Part shown: piece after piece, positions 10,122 through 22,715 of the stretch
Layout: every line of letters begins with the position of its first letter
Numbering within the stretch: the first letter of the stretch is position 1
Assembly: GCA_033182465.1 (NCBI GenBank)
Contig: CP137324.1
Location: forward strand, 992,001 to 1,056,000
Length of the DNA: 64,000 nt
Source of the DNA: Sanghuangporus weigelae
Taxonomy: Eukaryota; Basidiomycota; Agaricomycetes; Hymenochaetales; Hymenochaetaceae
Reading direction: 5' to 3'
Translations under genes and position numbers: made by a program
Notes under the pieces: generated by a model
What the model was told of the DNA's origin: nothing
Databases searched by the model: none
Seen by the model: the letters and a program-made list of their open reading frames with translations, nothing else

Positions 10122-11860
10122 ATGAGCGCGCGTACGAAGTTTGTCCCTGGTGGCAAGTCACCAATAGGGCAGTCTGGGGATAATGTCACCACTGAATCTG
10201 GCATCCAACCATCGTCTGATAATCATGATTCTTCTGCACTCAAAGATGCATCAAACTCGCCACGTCCAGGTCGCAAAGCAATGCGCGGAAATACTCCAAA
10301 CAACATCAAGAACAGCACTGGTGCGGATACGATCAACACTGCTAGCATACAACCACCGGAATCTGCCTTAACTATGGCGGGTGCTAATAATCCTCTTAAC
10401 ACCGCTTATCTGATTGGCTCGAAAGCTAACAAGTCTGGCGGCACGCCTAATCAAAACAAGAAAGAGAGGAACATTTCTATCGACAGACTCAAAGAAAACG
10501 ATCCGCTTTCTCGCATTCGCTCTCCAAAACCCATTCCTATGTCTGCTCGTCAACTTCAGAATTCGGGTCCTCCAGTGCACTACTTGTTCAATCCTGCGAA
10601 TGCTCCACTTCTCACTGACGACCAGGGCGTTGCCTCACTCCCGAATCAGAGACAACCATCGCGTCTTTCAGACGGTCCTAGGGCGCATATGCCAGTCGAT
10701 GGTCAGAGAACCAGCCATAGTCCGGTCAATTTGACAAGAAATTCCTTTGCTACATCTGGCCATACTCTTATGAACAGCTTCTCACCTTCCTCTACACGCT
10801 CATACAATGAGTCTCTGGAGCCTGCAAAACGTGAGGTATTTCCTATGAGACCGGCTACCGAGGAATCCATAGAGGAGACGCATACATTCAACTCTTTGTC
10901 TCCGCCTGAGCCCGCGCAACGTTTCTTCCCCGAAAAGCGTGCATATGACTATCAAGCCCCAATAAATCCAGACGAACCTGACGCAGAAGTCGATGTATCT
11001 GCGATGCGCAAGCAAGACCAACGTGTTCTTCGACGCACTACTAAACGCATCGGACGTGATGGCATCGAAGATGAAGCTATGAATATGCGGGAGGGAAAAC
11101 GTACTAAGCTTGACATGCATTCAAAGGAGGTTCGTGATCTCGTAGCATCATGATCCAAGAAAGCTGACAGAGACTAGGTCATGATGGAACAGCACATAGA
11201 TCTGACCTACGACCATTCAGCTCGCCCCGAAAGAAGTTCCACGCCTGCACCCCGTTACACAACTCCAGTACATGATCCCTACAGTCGTCGTCAGCCTACA
11301 CCTCATCCTCATCATGAGATGCATGTCTCCCAGAATCATGATATTATGCAGTACGGCGAGGAAAATCAAGCGCTCTGTCGTCTCCTCGGAATTGACTTCG
11401 ATCAATATTTTGCGGAACACATCGAACAATACGAGGCTGCCAAGAAACGCTGGACCAGTTGCTCAGTTGAAGAATGGAAGACCGGCGCAGAAGGTCAGTC
11501 TGAAAGGAAATAGGTGTTACTGCGTTGATATCATTTGTTCTCCAGAAATATCCGTGAAATTCAATAAACTGATTGATTTCGTAAGTCCCGATTTCATATT
11601 GTTTAACAACTCTATTGACAGCTTCATCAAACCAGGTCAAGGAACGCATGACGTATGTTACGCAATAACAGTTACCTTGTGATATTCTTAGTTATATCTA
11701 AGACAGGGCCAAGCTCTCGCTCTACGCGTCTCTGCATGACAAAGTCGCGCAGCACAAAGTCACTCTCGGAGAGCGCAAGTCGATGCTCAAGAACATGCAG
11801 GAGCAACTCGTCAAAGACTCCGGCACCGTACTCGGTGGGGCCATGAACGGGGCTGGCTAG
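10122..11860 (+). CDS. Ecm11-like protein (putative synaptonemal complex factor)
   Basis: Begins MSARTKFVPGGKSP. About 330 residues of low-complexity Ser/Pro/Asn sequence follow, then a C-terminal helical region with ALCRLLGIDFDQYF, WTSCSVEEWKTGAEE and KFNKLIDFV, and a coiled tail rich in Lys and Gln. This order (disordered N-part, then W-x-EEW-x-GAE-like motif and coiled coil) resembles the fungal Ecm11 domain. In yeast Ecm11 is a meiotic synaptonemal complex central-element protein. Introns: 11128 to about 11174 (unusual GTTCGT donor), then small introns starting near 11493, 11581 and 11658. The last exon ends GGAMNGAG and TAG at 11858-11860. The gene model is good; the family call is from memory of the motif pattern and is moderate. 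Confidence 0.6.
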
Positions 11861-12971
11861 ATTCTAATACGCGTGTGCTGCTGATTCCTCTCTCCCTTTG
11901 TCTGGACTGAGCTACCGTCTCTATGCGAATTTGTCTCTGCTCATGTCTTACCACTGCTTGTTCTCGATTCTTCACCTCTTGGACCACCTGTCTTCTCGAA
12001 ACGACTATCATCGCCACTGATACTAGATAAACGAAATGGAAACTTCACTGTAGACTTATCATAGGTACTCTATCCACTCTTTCGCCGTACTCTACCCTGA
12101 CACACACAGGTAACGTATTCAATTGTCCTTCCTATTCCTGCAGCTTTGTAATGCGAGTCGAAATAGTATGTAATGTAATATCACGGAATACAGCACCTTT
12201 ACATGTTAACCAGAATTCAAGTTCAGTTTGTTAATTGGAACAATCAAACCTTCTCTCACTAAACGAAAAGACAGATTAAAGCATGGATAACATAACAAAA
12301 CAAAACAAAAGATGGATTGGATGGAGCATTTACTTGGTCAGCAGGGGTAGCGTAAACTAAGCACTAAATAACATCGACAGCAATTTTGATAGCAATGCGA
12401 AAAAAGAGAGCAACTGCTATACCCAGGGAAAATACGGCATGCTATCCAGGGCATCATGGCCGGAAAAGCATGCTGATTTTCCTGTGCACAGCAGACAGAG
12501 CGAGTAAACAAAAAAAGCGATTCGATAGCTGGTTAGTCGTGAAAGAGAAGGAGAAAAAGTAACAGGGTGACGGCACACACAACAAAAAAATCGTAATAGG
12601 GTAAGTGAAAGCAGAAGATAGAAAAGATATGCAAGGAAAGGTGAAAATGGAACTAAGCAAGAAATCGAAGTTAGTGAATGAGAAGTACACGTTAGTCATC
12701 GAAAAATGACTTTCCTCAGCCGTTTGACAATCCGGTGACGAGACGAAAGCATGAAAGGAAAGTGAAATACACAGAGAGGAATAAATGCAATGAAAGAAGC
12801 CGATCATGCAGGTTAAGACGAATCAAACCAAAAGCCAAATGAGATTATCTGAAGGAAGAGCATATGCGAGAAAGGAAGAGGAAGAGTGAGAGAGACAAGT
12901 GCAGAAAAAGGGGCTTGGATAGAAAGCACAACAAGTCGTGAAACCGGAACAGGTCTTGGGGCGGGGATATT
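11861..12971. other. Intergenic, convergent 3' flanks
   Basis: About 1.1 kb between two convergent genes. The part from 12240 to 12950 is purine-rich on the plus strand, so the minus strand, which holds the forkhead 3' flank, is pyrimidine-rich. No gene, tRNA or clear repeat is seen. Confidence 0.45.
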
Positions 12972-15136
12972 CTAGCGACGGTTGCTAGGCAATTCGGCGT
13001 GTTTGCTCATTGAATGCGGGGAGTTCCATGCGGCTGGATTTGCGTAGCCCCCATTTTGTACTCTTGACTCTGCTGTTAAATCTGGCGTTGGACTGACACC
13101 ATTAAGACCTCGACGTCCTTCGTACGGTGCGAAACCATATGAAGCGCTATTGTTCGATGAGGAAGAACTAGGTCCAGGAACAGATGATGCACTCAAAGGA
13201 TGAGCGGGTCGAGGGTTATTGTAAGCAGGCTGAGGAGGGAATTCAGAACTGCGTGAATAGTGGTTGGGGTACTGAGAGGAGCTAGCGGGAAGCTGTGGGA
13301 TAGTATTAGTGGCAGGAGATAGCGTCGATTGGGTCGACAGAGGAGATTGTGGAGAGGCGCTCTCATAGCGATCGTTATCCTTGAATGTAGATTGATGAAT
13401 GTATGCGTTGTTGCCATGGGCCGTATAGGAACTGGCTCCGAAGTAACTCTGCTGTTTTTGCAGCTGACCATGTTGAGTGGGCGCTTCTCTGCTAGGAGGC
13501 CGTATGGCCGCATGATGCCCGTTCCTGTAGCGTGCGTCCATAGAGGACTCGGTCGTGTGTCGATAGTCACGATCCGAGGTACTAGAACCGGAGACAGACG
13601 AAGATGTGCTCCTGGGTGTGACTACCGAGGAAGGATACGGTGCGGCTCGTGCATTTCCGCGCATGACATGCTCGCGCTGAACACCGAAGTTGCCAGGATG
13701 CAATTGTAAGAAGGGATCCGTCGCACGTGACATTGAAGTAGAATTTCGAGCTCGGTCGACCAGGGAAGAGGGATGATCAAAGCGCGCTTGCATATTTCGT
13801 CCTGACCCAGAAGACGATGCCGAGACGATAGTGGTCCCACCATTCGGAGTGTTGATCAAGTTCTTTGGAGCAGGCCTCCTCCCACCCTTGCCTCCGCTTT
13901 TTGGTCTTGGTGTTTGCGGGGGATCATCATTTGGCGACTGGGATGTCGGAGAGTCAAATGGCGTTTCACTCGAGGCGCACATCTGAGAATCTTCAGATTC
14001 GGATCGATTATCTTGCATCTCTTTGTCCCCCTGTAGTCCGTGCTTATCGGCAGTACGTCCGTTGCCAGTTTTCTTCTGAGGCTTGTTGCGCTTCCGTATG
14101 CGCTTGTTGCCTTCGCCTTTTGAGAAGTCGACCCTCCAGTACGATCCCTTGCCTGGTTCTGTGACAGGCTTCGGTTCGCGCACGAAAGCCGCGAGTAGGG
14201 ACAACAAATGGCGGATGGAGTTCTGTAATACACAACATCAAAAGCAGTAATAATGTAATCAGTCAGAGATTAGAAGCACATATAATCTGTGTGTCAACCC
14301 ACGCTAAATGCAACCGAATCTTGCTTTGGCAAATTGGCATAGTAAGGGAATCGGAGTCGGATTGCCCTCAAGATATCTTGCAGCGTAGCTTTTTGGCCTT
14401 TGTTGCCCAGTATGGCAAGCTTTACAAGGACGTGGTAGTTGTATTGCGGCTTCGCGTCGGGTGTCTCGGGGTCAGCAAGGCTCCAGAGATTAAGTGGCGC
14501 GCCTACAGGGAGTCCGAGAATCTCATGCGGAGTTCGTGGCTGGTTCTGGATGTGCGAGAACGTGCCAATACCGAACTGTGCGTCATGAGAAATTCCAGCA
14601 ATCACCTCAGAAACAGGGGGCAACGGTCCTCGCTCGGGCAAGTTACTTTGGATAGGCACTTGTGAAGGGAGAGGTAGTGGTGCCCCTCGCGCGTTGTCAT
14701 ACTCATGCACGTGTCTGCGATAATAGCCCTTGGGTTCTGAGCCGTTACAGACACTCCGGACGTGATCAAGACCGATCCGACGGCCGTTGGCGTCGTACGC
14801 AGGATATATGTCTTGCCTGAAGCGCGGCAGGCCATCGGCAGTCGAGTTTTGAGAGTCGACTACAAATGGATTTCCAGCGAGTTCTGAGAGCTCTCTTCGC
14901 CTAGATGAGCCTCTGGGCTGAGATGACGCGCTATGCGAACGCGAATGGCGTGAAGACGGCAGAGTAGGGCTAGTAGAGACGTCCGGACGTGGTGAGTCGC
15001 GAGACTCGTCGTCAAAATCTGCGGGCCGAAGAGTGAGAGAATAATTATCGTTATCACGCGTCGTGGAAGTGTCGGGACCGCCGCGCGCGTCGATGGGCGG
15101 AAGGCGGGGTTCGTCTGTGTCCCTGGCGGCGCTCAT
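12972..15136 (-). CDS. Forkhead transcription factor, atypical recognition helix
   Basis: Nuclear DNA-binding regulator with a winged-helix forkhead domain. The N-terminal 230 residues are Ser/Arg/Pro-rich. The domain starts KPQYNYHVLVKLAILGNKG (compare canonical KPPYSYxxLIxxAI) and continues LQDILRAIRLRFPYYANL. A single intron (donor GTGGGT near 14313, acceptor ATTACAG near 14202) joins DSVAFS to NSIRHLLSLLAAFV. It ends TEPGKGSYWRVDF, the wing signature. A basic stretch (NKRIRKRNK) and a long Ser/Pro/Asn-rich tail follow. NSIRH, which holds the main base contacts in known structures, is kept. The usual Trp before NSIRH and the Asn of HNLS are replaced. Start ATG 15136; stop at 12972. Its target genes are unknown. 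Confidence 0.85.
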
Positions 15137-15988
15137 GGAGGCCGTGGACCCACAGAAGAAGGCGTCTGAGAAGGGAAGAAGAGATATGGGACTCGGTGCA
15201 AACCGTGGCCCGAAGGGAAAGAAGCACGATCTGCGAGCCTAAGAGCGGTCCGATCAGTAAACATCTACAGTTTGTGCACCGCGCTTGAATGGCTGCTTCT
15301 CACCTAATCGCCGACGGTGGGAAATAGTGAACAAAGAACGGCGCAAAATGAAAAGAAGAGGCCTAATGAGATCAAAGAAGTATGCGGGACGAAGAGGGGA
15401 AGGGCTACTACCACTAGCAAGTCAGATGGGTTCGACACATCATCTGGTCGATTTTATATACCCGGTAAGAACACGAGGCAAATCGCAACGCGGTCAAGCA
15501 CTCTTCTTCTTATACCACCACCGACATCCTATCTGCAGGCAGCGCAGACAAGGGCCTAAATGAGAGCGACCGAACCCGAGCCTCTCGTCACGGCGACAGA
15601 CGATATGCTGTCCAGTATGCGCAAACAAAATTGAACATGGCTCCAGTATTACGTAAACAACGATTCCCCGATTTGGGGTCAGATCACTTCAGTAAACAGA
15701 GTCCAACAAGCCACTTCCTTCGCACGTTACCATTTCATTGGATCATGGTTAAACAATATAATATCTTTGGCCCAGCTGACTCGAGAAATATAATGATTTT
15801 TCCAATTTTTCTTGTACTATGGCAGACTATCGCCCGTATCGGTTCGCGGTCGTCCGGATCGCCTTCCGAAACACGACTATAAAAACAACATCTTTCCATC
15901 TAGAAATTCCAGGTTGTGGTATCGCATCGTAATACATATCGTACATCCATCAAGCCATCATCTAATAAACAAATCTGACTTCGTTCGC
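15137..15988. other. Intergenic, upstream of forkhead gene
   Basis: About 850 bp between the forkhead start and the 3' end of the LRR gene. It carries AT-rich stretches and a TTTATATA at about 15453 on the plus strand. No credible coding region or RNA gene is seen. Confidence 0.4.
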
Positions 15989-17836
15989 TTACACAAACCC
16001 TTGCAACATAAACCCTTGCACGATCAGATCTTTCTTCCTGTATTCCAGTATCTTCCTTAGTCTCTTTCCCAGCTCGGCTCTTGAGCCATCTACCGAAATT
16101 CCAGAATTTCGAGCAGCATGTACAGCAAGATTCTCCTTCAGAATGGATTTCGGTAGAGTATGACATTCCTCGGGGTCGTGTATAAAGGGATGGATCAGAG
16201 TGGTCTCGTATTCGTTATGCAGATCTGTACAGCAAGTTACTTGAGGCAATGGGACTCGCGTGTCGAGAAATGGACTCACTAGACATGTACTCCTCACAAT
16301 CGGAAGGCAGTATAATACTGATCTTCTTGTCCCTATCCTTGGCGTAGTAGGCTAGCTTTCGGAGGCCCTTTATGGTGACTCTGGTGCCCTTCAGGGACAG
16401 GAAACTGAGGCTTGGAAACTGACAGAGGGTGGGTATCGCATTATCTGTGATTCTGTCGTTCCATGAGAGTTCCAGATGACTGAGGACTCGTCTGAGACTA
16501 ATAAGATGCATGACCCTGTAAAATAGCATTTTAGAGTATGAAGAAGAGCTCAGCCAAATAGCATACGCTAAGTCGCCTATTTGCGTATCGTCCAGAAAGA
16601 GAGACTCTAGACTTTGCAGACCGCTCAAGCACGCTAAGTCATCGTCGCACAATGGCACGTCGGACAGCACGATAGAACGGAGGAAAAGGAAACCAGAAGG
16701 ATCGTTAAGCACTGAAGGTTGCCTCGTCAAGCAATCACTAACGAAAAGCATGAATGAATGGACCTTTCAAGGTGTCGAGTCTCAGCAGGTTGAGACCGTC
16801 CACATCAGCCATAGATTCCGTCAGACTCAACGACCGTATATGTGAATGTTGAAATAAGGTGAGAGTTTTGGGGTTGAGGTGGCCTAGGAGAACGTCTGAA
16901 TATCTTGAAGAATGAATCTTGAAGAATGAACCATACCTTTTACCCCGAGTAGATTAACGATATCTTGATGGTTTGCAGTATGTACATCAAGCTGACCTTG
17001 AAGGCGCATTCCAGGCAAAAGGCTTTCGAGGTGCCTGAGAAGCAGCGAGATGCTTCTAGGCGTCTCTAATCCAAGGCTAGTAAAGTTCTCTACTCAAATA
17101 TTGATAGTTAGTAGTCGAGAAATTGATCCATCAAATGTACGCGTCCCCTTGTTGAAACAGTATAAGGTTGAAGATATGAACGAACTGTCACCTTCGGTCA
17201 TTTCGGGCGCACCAGTCTCAATGTCTGGTCCATCGTTATCTTGCCGACTTTCGGGCCAGAAAAGTTCACCAGAAGGTGAAGATTGTTTATTCTCAAGTTG
17301 ACCATCAGAACTTGGTAATTGAGCGATTTTATCGCACAAGCGAAGACGATCGGCTTTAGCAGAGAGCACGAAGGACATGTCAACATGACTGGATGATCGT
17401 TTGATCCGCTTTTGCGGTTGCCTCAGAAGACATCTGGAAGAAACAGAGGAAGATCCGTGGTATTGCCGTTTATGGGCTCCGCCTCGTAGTGCCAATTCGG
17501 AGTTGTTTTCATTTCGTTCTTCGATAGCAATATGAATGTAAGTGTCTTGAGATCCTGAAAGCTGCTGCTGCTTCATGAGCTGCAACGGTAGAGGTTCTGG
17601 AGAGTCTTGAAAGTTGTTTTCCATGAAAGCATTGCACAAGCGGTGAAAGAAGGGAAACTTGGAGGCATCTGTAACTGAAGCTTGGAACAACCGGATACTG
17701 GACATGTACTGGATACAGTAAGCTTCCGATGAGAGCATTAGTGCTTGATGCCATCCCAACACACCTGGTGAGCTGAGATTTCTGGACAATAAAGCGGGTT
17801 TTCGCAGTCGACGAGAGGTGCAGAGGAAGACTCCAT
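15989..17836 (-). CDS. Leucine-rich-repeat protein of unknown function
   Basis: Start ATG 17836 (MESSSAPLVDCENPL). The first intron opens at GTGTGT after SAHQ and joins in frame to YMSSIRLFQASVTDAS. The N-terminal half is polar and Ser-rich with short basic clusters (PQKRIKRSSS) and could be nuclear. The C-terminal half has RNI-type leucine-rich repeats, for example FLFLRSIVLSDVPL, LQSLESLFLDDTQIGDL, LSHLELSWND and LSFLSLKGTRVTIKGL. The last exon contains ISVDGSRAELGKRLRKIL, which faintly recalls a SAP helix pair. Several introns between 16300 and 17100 are not fully resolved. LRR proteins of this type usually bind other proteins; no enzyme motif is present. No N-terminal F-box was recognised. 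Confidence 0.6.
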
Positions 17837-18408
17837 AGCAAGAAAGCGGTGGCACAAGACAAGTTGAAAGCAGGACGTGAGCAAGTGAGGTGATTGAGCT
17901 GAATGCCAGCTGTTTACAAACTAGAGATTATGGAAGTCTGCTGTGGATGATTGTATGCATGGGATGTGATATGTATTGTTACCGTTGTGATGGTTGGGGA
18001 AAGAGACGCGACTTCACGCGTCAAGGTCACGCGTTTCGAGCTCAGTTCATGCCTGAGTGGCAGAATTTAGACTGGAAAGGCCATTCCTCCGTCTTTAACC
18101 CGATCCTCCATCACGGACGATTTCCACCGCGTTGCTAGAACGGACAACGCTCTTGTATTGAGCTTGCACGGGACGTGAAGCGCTCCTTCAGCTATTGCGG
18201 TATGTGTTGTACAGCTAGTTGTACATATGCGCTCACGGCTCGGTAACTTTCGGTCACAGCTATTTACAGGCATACACAGCTCGCACCACCACCCATCATA
18301 AAGTCCGTTTGTCCATCTTAACTTTGTGATCTCTACGACGACGCTTGTGAAGATACAAGAACACGCATTACGACCAACGCTGGACGCCCAGGAACTCATA
18401 CTCACACC
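17837..18408. other. Divergent promoter region
   Basis: About 570 bp shared by the LRR gene (left, minus) and the TPR gene (right, plus). No firm TATA box or other motif was identified. Confidence 0.4.
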
Positions 18409-20662
18409 ATGCCCGCAAAATACTCGCATGCAAAGAAACGATTGAATGCGCGTGATCCCGCTCGCAAGAACGGCTCGCCTTCGAATGGCAAGGGTAGCCC
18501 GCAGCTCCACGGGCATGGCCATGCTCACAGGAATCCAAATCCGCATCTGGACCGCACGATCTCAGAGACGATGAGCGCGGTAAGCCGATGACACTACTTG
18601 GCATGACACTCGACTTAAAATCTTCCGACAATTGACAGACAATCACTGCAGTCTCAGAACTTGAACGCTCCATCTCGCGAATCTTATTGCTGCGCTATGA
18701 ATACGACATCTGCAGACTGTACTCAACGCGCTTGCACAATGTTGCTACGATCTTCCTTCCGAAACTTATGTACGACTGCATTGATCTGACATCCCCGGGA
18801 TGGGTTGCTGCCAATGCAGACTGCGACGAAGTCAAGGACTTCTTCAGAAGCGCTATTGCAATGGATCTGCGACAGGCGGGCGAGCGAGTTGCGACCAAGA
18901 GCGTCTTATGGTCGTACACAGCCTTGCGGCATTTTGTACGTATATTCATTTCTACTTGTTCAGGCGCTTAACACTAATGAGGGATGAGACAGGCCTTATC
19001 GAATAACGTTCCGATATGTCAGAAGCGAGGGCTCCACTCTCTTCGCCTTCTGCCTCACTTCAAGTCCTTGAAGGCACATCTTGACAATTTGGAAGCTATG
19101 CCTTTAGCTACATTCGCGAAGCCTACGCATCTTCGCTCTCTCGAAAATAACATTTTGCTTCTCGAAGACGATTTGAACCGCACTCAGACCAAGACTGGTC
19201 CCGCTTGGGATGATTGGAAGTATAAAATACGGATAGGCTATGAACGACTAATCGACACACTCTGGCAGGTTAGCAGAGAGTTTGATGTGCGCGGATACGG
19301 TCTGGTCTTGCGTGAGAAACTGACAACGAAGTGGTGCGATTGTGGATGCTCAACGGATCACCTTGGTGAAGTATGCGAACGGACCGTCAGGGAGGACGAA
19401 GAAGCGTCTGGTACACGTTCAGGGAAGGAGAGGGAATGGGATGGTCGAGGTTAGATGGTTTTAGCAAACGTTTTTAACATTTTAAAGATCCTGTCTGCTT
19501 TTAGGAAGCGGTGTACGTGCCTGGCAAACTGAAGATGAAGAGGACATTTGGGAGATGGACTTGGATTTTGGCGGTTTTGAAGTGGACGAAAGTGATGGTC
19601 TGGATCCCGATATGACCATCGGCGAGCTAATGGAATGGCGCTACTTCAAAGCGGAGAAAGCAAAAGAACTCGTAAGTCTCTCCGCTGCACTTTGTTTCTC
19701 GCTTGCTGAAGGTGTTTTAAGGGTAACAAATCTTTTCGCAATGGTGACTACGAGACTGCTGTCAAGCAATATGAGTCTGCTTACGATATCGAGCCTGAAC
19801 TCCCTCATTATCAACTTAATCTCGCCGCTGCACATCTAAAACTTTCAAAGTCAGTCTGATTTCTGGATATATGCATCAACTTCATATATCTGATTTTATT
19901 GTGTACAGCTGGATTGCCGCTGAGCAGGCGTGTAACAAGGCGCTCGCCCAACACCGAAGTGGAAAAGGCTACTGGCGCAGAGCCAAAGCCCGTCACATGC
20001 AAGGGCGTACAATTGAAGCGGTAAAAGGTAAGTAAATCCATCCCATTACCCCTATCCATTCTGACTCGGTTTGTGACTACGCCGATATAATAGACCTGCG
20101 GGCTGTGCTCAAGATCCAGCCGGGCAACTCAGAGGCGCTTGCAGAACTGATGTCCATCATGCCATCTGCCGCTGCAGATATAACACAGAAAAGCAATAAT
20201 AGTAAGAAGCAACGGCCGCCATCGCCGAGATCCTCGTCGTTGTCCAAGGCTCCTCAGAACGGAAACATAAATGGAACCACAAATGGGCACGCAAGTGGGA
20301 GCAGTAGCATGAGCATCGGTATCGGTACTGTTATCGACGACGGAGGAGGTGGAGGAAGTGGCAGTGGCAGTAGCGCCGGTAGTCTTGGTGGAAGCAGTAG
20401 CAAGGACACCGCCATCCCTGCTTCAATTCCGACGATTCCTCAGCAAAATAGCAATTCAGTTGCACTACCTTTCCCACTCTACGAGCCAGACATACGTAGG
20501 CTGCGACTCTACACACCGCATCTACAGGTAGAAATGCCTATCATTGGCGCTACCAAGGGAAAGAACAAGGGCGATGGGCCGACTCCGACCTTCGAAATCT
20601 CCTCAGAGAAATTCGCATATCCGACCTGGGAACGCTGCAAGGTTCAACGCGTTTCTCGATGA
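18409..20662 (+). CDS. TPR-repeat protein, basidiomycete type
   Basis: Start ATG 18409 (MPAKYSHAKKRLNARD). A His/Gly/Asn-rich N-terminus leads into a helical region (ELERSISRILLLRYEYDICR). An acidic linker (EDEEDIWEMDLDFGGFE) precedes a C-terminal tetratricopeptide block: GNKSFRNGDYETAVKQYESA, LPHYQLNLAAAHLKL, WIAAEQACNKALAQHRSGKG, AVLKIQPGNSEALAEL. This is the pattern of co-chaperone-like TPR domains that bind Hsp70/Hsp90 tails. A Gly/Ser tract of repeated GGGSGSGS-like residues (about 20340-20400) links to a conserved end (FAYPTWERCKVQRVSR). Introns are short and in phase, including 18580-18639, one from 19455 to about 19503, and one from about 19674. The TPR call is sure; the partner is unknown. 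Confidence 0.75.
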
Positions 20663-21100
20663 ATTGACCGCTAGACCTATTACATGCCCACGAGTCATTG
20701 CACCATGCAAGCATCTTCCATCGCTCTTTCTGTTTCTTAAACGATTGTTATCCTGGACGATACCGGAAAACCGTTCATCTTTCTGTTTTCTGTACTTGTG
20801 CGACGTTATTGTGCGACGTTATTATGCTTGACCCATTATGTATTGTTGTTACCCTCTTTCGTGGTTATACGCATGTGCACGCATGCAATCAGTGAATAAA
20901 TGGCTCGGGGGCTGTTTGTTATTGCTCTCATTGATAAAGCTATCGACTCAAGCACGATATGTATACAGATACTCTCACAAACAGGAAATGAGCAAGAATC
21001 GGGGAGACATCACTGCACTTCACTGCCTCCAAACCCTACGCGAACAAATCAGTCTGTGTAATCTTGAAGCACTAGAAATCGGAATCTCTCTCACAGGATT
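20663..21100. other. Convergent 3' flanks
   Basis: About 440 bp between the stop of the TPR gene and the stop of the DM9 gene. It is AT-rich with short direct repeats (TGTGCGACGTTATT at 20796 and 20810). Nothing else is seen. Confidence 0.4.
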
Positions 21101-22271
21101 TCGTAATCCCTAGCATAGACTTCGGCACCTCCGAATGCAACATTTGCGCCTCTCTAGTTACACATATACCGACACAAGCATAAATTCTTTGCCTCGGAAG
21201 ATGGCTAGATCACTCACCAAATGTTCTCCAGCTTTTCCTGGGACGCGAACACCGTTGATCGTAGCAACAGCATGGTATAGCTTCTCGTTCTTTCCATTGA
21301 AATCTTCATATCCGCCCTCGACGGGATGACATCCCGGAGGAAGGTATCCTCCTGATGCTGGGATTAGCTGCATGTCCTGTGTGAAAGCTATGCATATCAA
21401 GATGAAGTTCACCCCAGAACTCGTCAGTATGATGATAGAGAGTAAAAGAGTAATGACTGACGAAGAAGATCGTATCTTCCATGATGTTCGAATTCGCCCC
21501 CTCCGTAGGGAACTCTGCACGGTGAAGATAGATGAGGTGCGACCTTGCAAGGATGCACTGCGTTCGGGAAGAGTGCGGATCTGAATGAACGAGCCGGTCA
21601 ATACAATATCACTCACATCAAATAAGAGAAAAACGCATATACTCACCCGAAAAATACAGGCGAGATGCCATCCGCATCGAACTGTCAAAGTATAAATATA
21701 AAGAGTTCATCCATCAGATGCGTTGGACAGGAACAGATCACATACACAAGGCGGCCGTTCCGCTTGTTGAGATCCAGGGAACTGCCCATCCGTTGTCAAT
21801 GGGACACGGAATCCAGAAGGCGGGGGGCGTTGACTCGGACTTTGGCTCGGGACCCCTGATTGCGGATCCTGCTGCGATTGGAACGAAGGTGAAGGTGCGC
21901 GGAAAGCATGCGCGTCGCTCACTGGCGGGAAGTGCATCCCTTGAGGCTGCAACGGTGCTCCGGGGAACCAAAGTGCTCCTGCTGGTTGTGGAGGGGTTGG
22001 GAAACCTGGTATGCCGGAACTAGTATACTCAGACTGGGGAGATGACGCATATGAATGTTCGAAATTATTAGATTGAGCGTGGAAGTTACGGGTGTCGACC
22101 ATGATTGGCAACAGAGAAGAAGCTCAGAGATCGATGTCGGAGACAACGTATAAGAGGCTTACTTACATGCTTGTCATGCTTCTTATCCTTCTTTTTCTTG
22201 TCCTTGTAGTGTTTATGCTCATCGCCAGAGTCACTGTCGGAAGAACTCGAGTCGGAATCCTTATGGCCCAT
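21101..22271 (-). CDS. DM9 (DUF3421) domain protein with Lys/Ser-rich head
   Basis: Start ATG 22271: MGHKDSDSSSSDSDSGDEHK, followed by a Lys/His-rich run. A second exon is Pro/Gln/Ser-rich (about 22099-21710). The C-terminus is a DM9 pair: FDADGISPVFFG, then SALFPNAVHPCKVAPHLSS, PYGGGEFEHHGRYDLL, then LPPGCHPVEGGYEDFNG, LYHAVATINGVRVPGKAGEH, and a last exon GANVAFGGAEVYARDYEIL ending in TGA at 21101-21103. DM9 proteins bind sugars (mannose) in some animals; the fungal role is unknown. Exons are joined by introns with GTGAGT or GTCAGT donors. The domain call rests on the GG-x-E-x-GRYDLL and INGVRVPGK motifs. Confidence 0.72.
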
Positions 22272-22715
22272 GGTGGTGATGGCAGTCCTTTTCAGAGCCT
22301 TGATCAGAGCGACTCGCGGCGTAGTAAGTAAGTACTTTTAATAACAAGAAGGCTGTACACGATCAGATTCATTAGCACAGGTTCCTCCGAGTCTGACGAT
22401 GGGTTCGGAGTATTATGTACGGATAGGAGGCAGTGGAGGGGATTCTAGAAGAACGGATGAGGTGCGCTCTAAAGGTCTGTCGTGGCGCGAATTGTGTAGA
22501 TGATCTGAATATGTGGCCACCAATACATTATACTTTTGTTGGTCTCTTGCAAATACAGAAAGAATTCGACGTCATGATTAACGAATACATATTTGTAGTT
22601 TAGAGCATCTCGCTCATTCATTGCTCGCGACGTGAGTAATACTACATCAAATGATGTCCCGATACCTACGTTCCTCGTTCAAAATATGGCAAGTAGCTCA
22701 CGGCAATTAGTCTCG
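22272..22715. other. Intergenic
   Basis: About 440 bp between the DM9 gene start and the PalA-like gene stop (both minus strand). It should hold the DM9 promoter. No clear motif was found. Confidence 0.35.

Noticed and set aside
13193-13570. Long alternative frames inside the forkhead gene
   Set aside because: Shadows of the true frame caused by biased codon composition.
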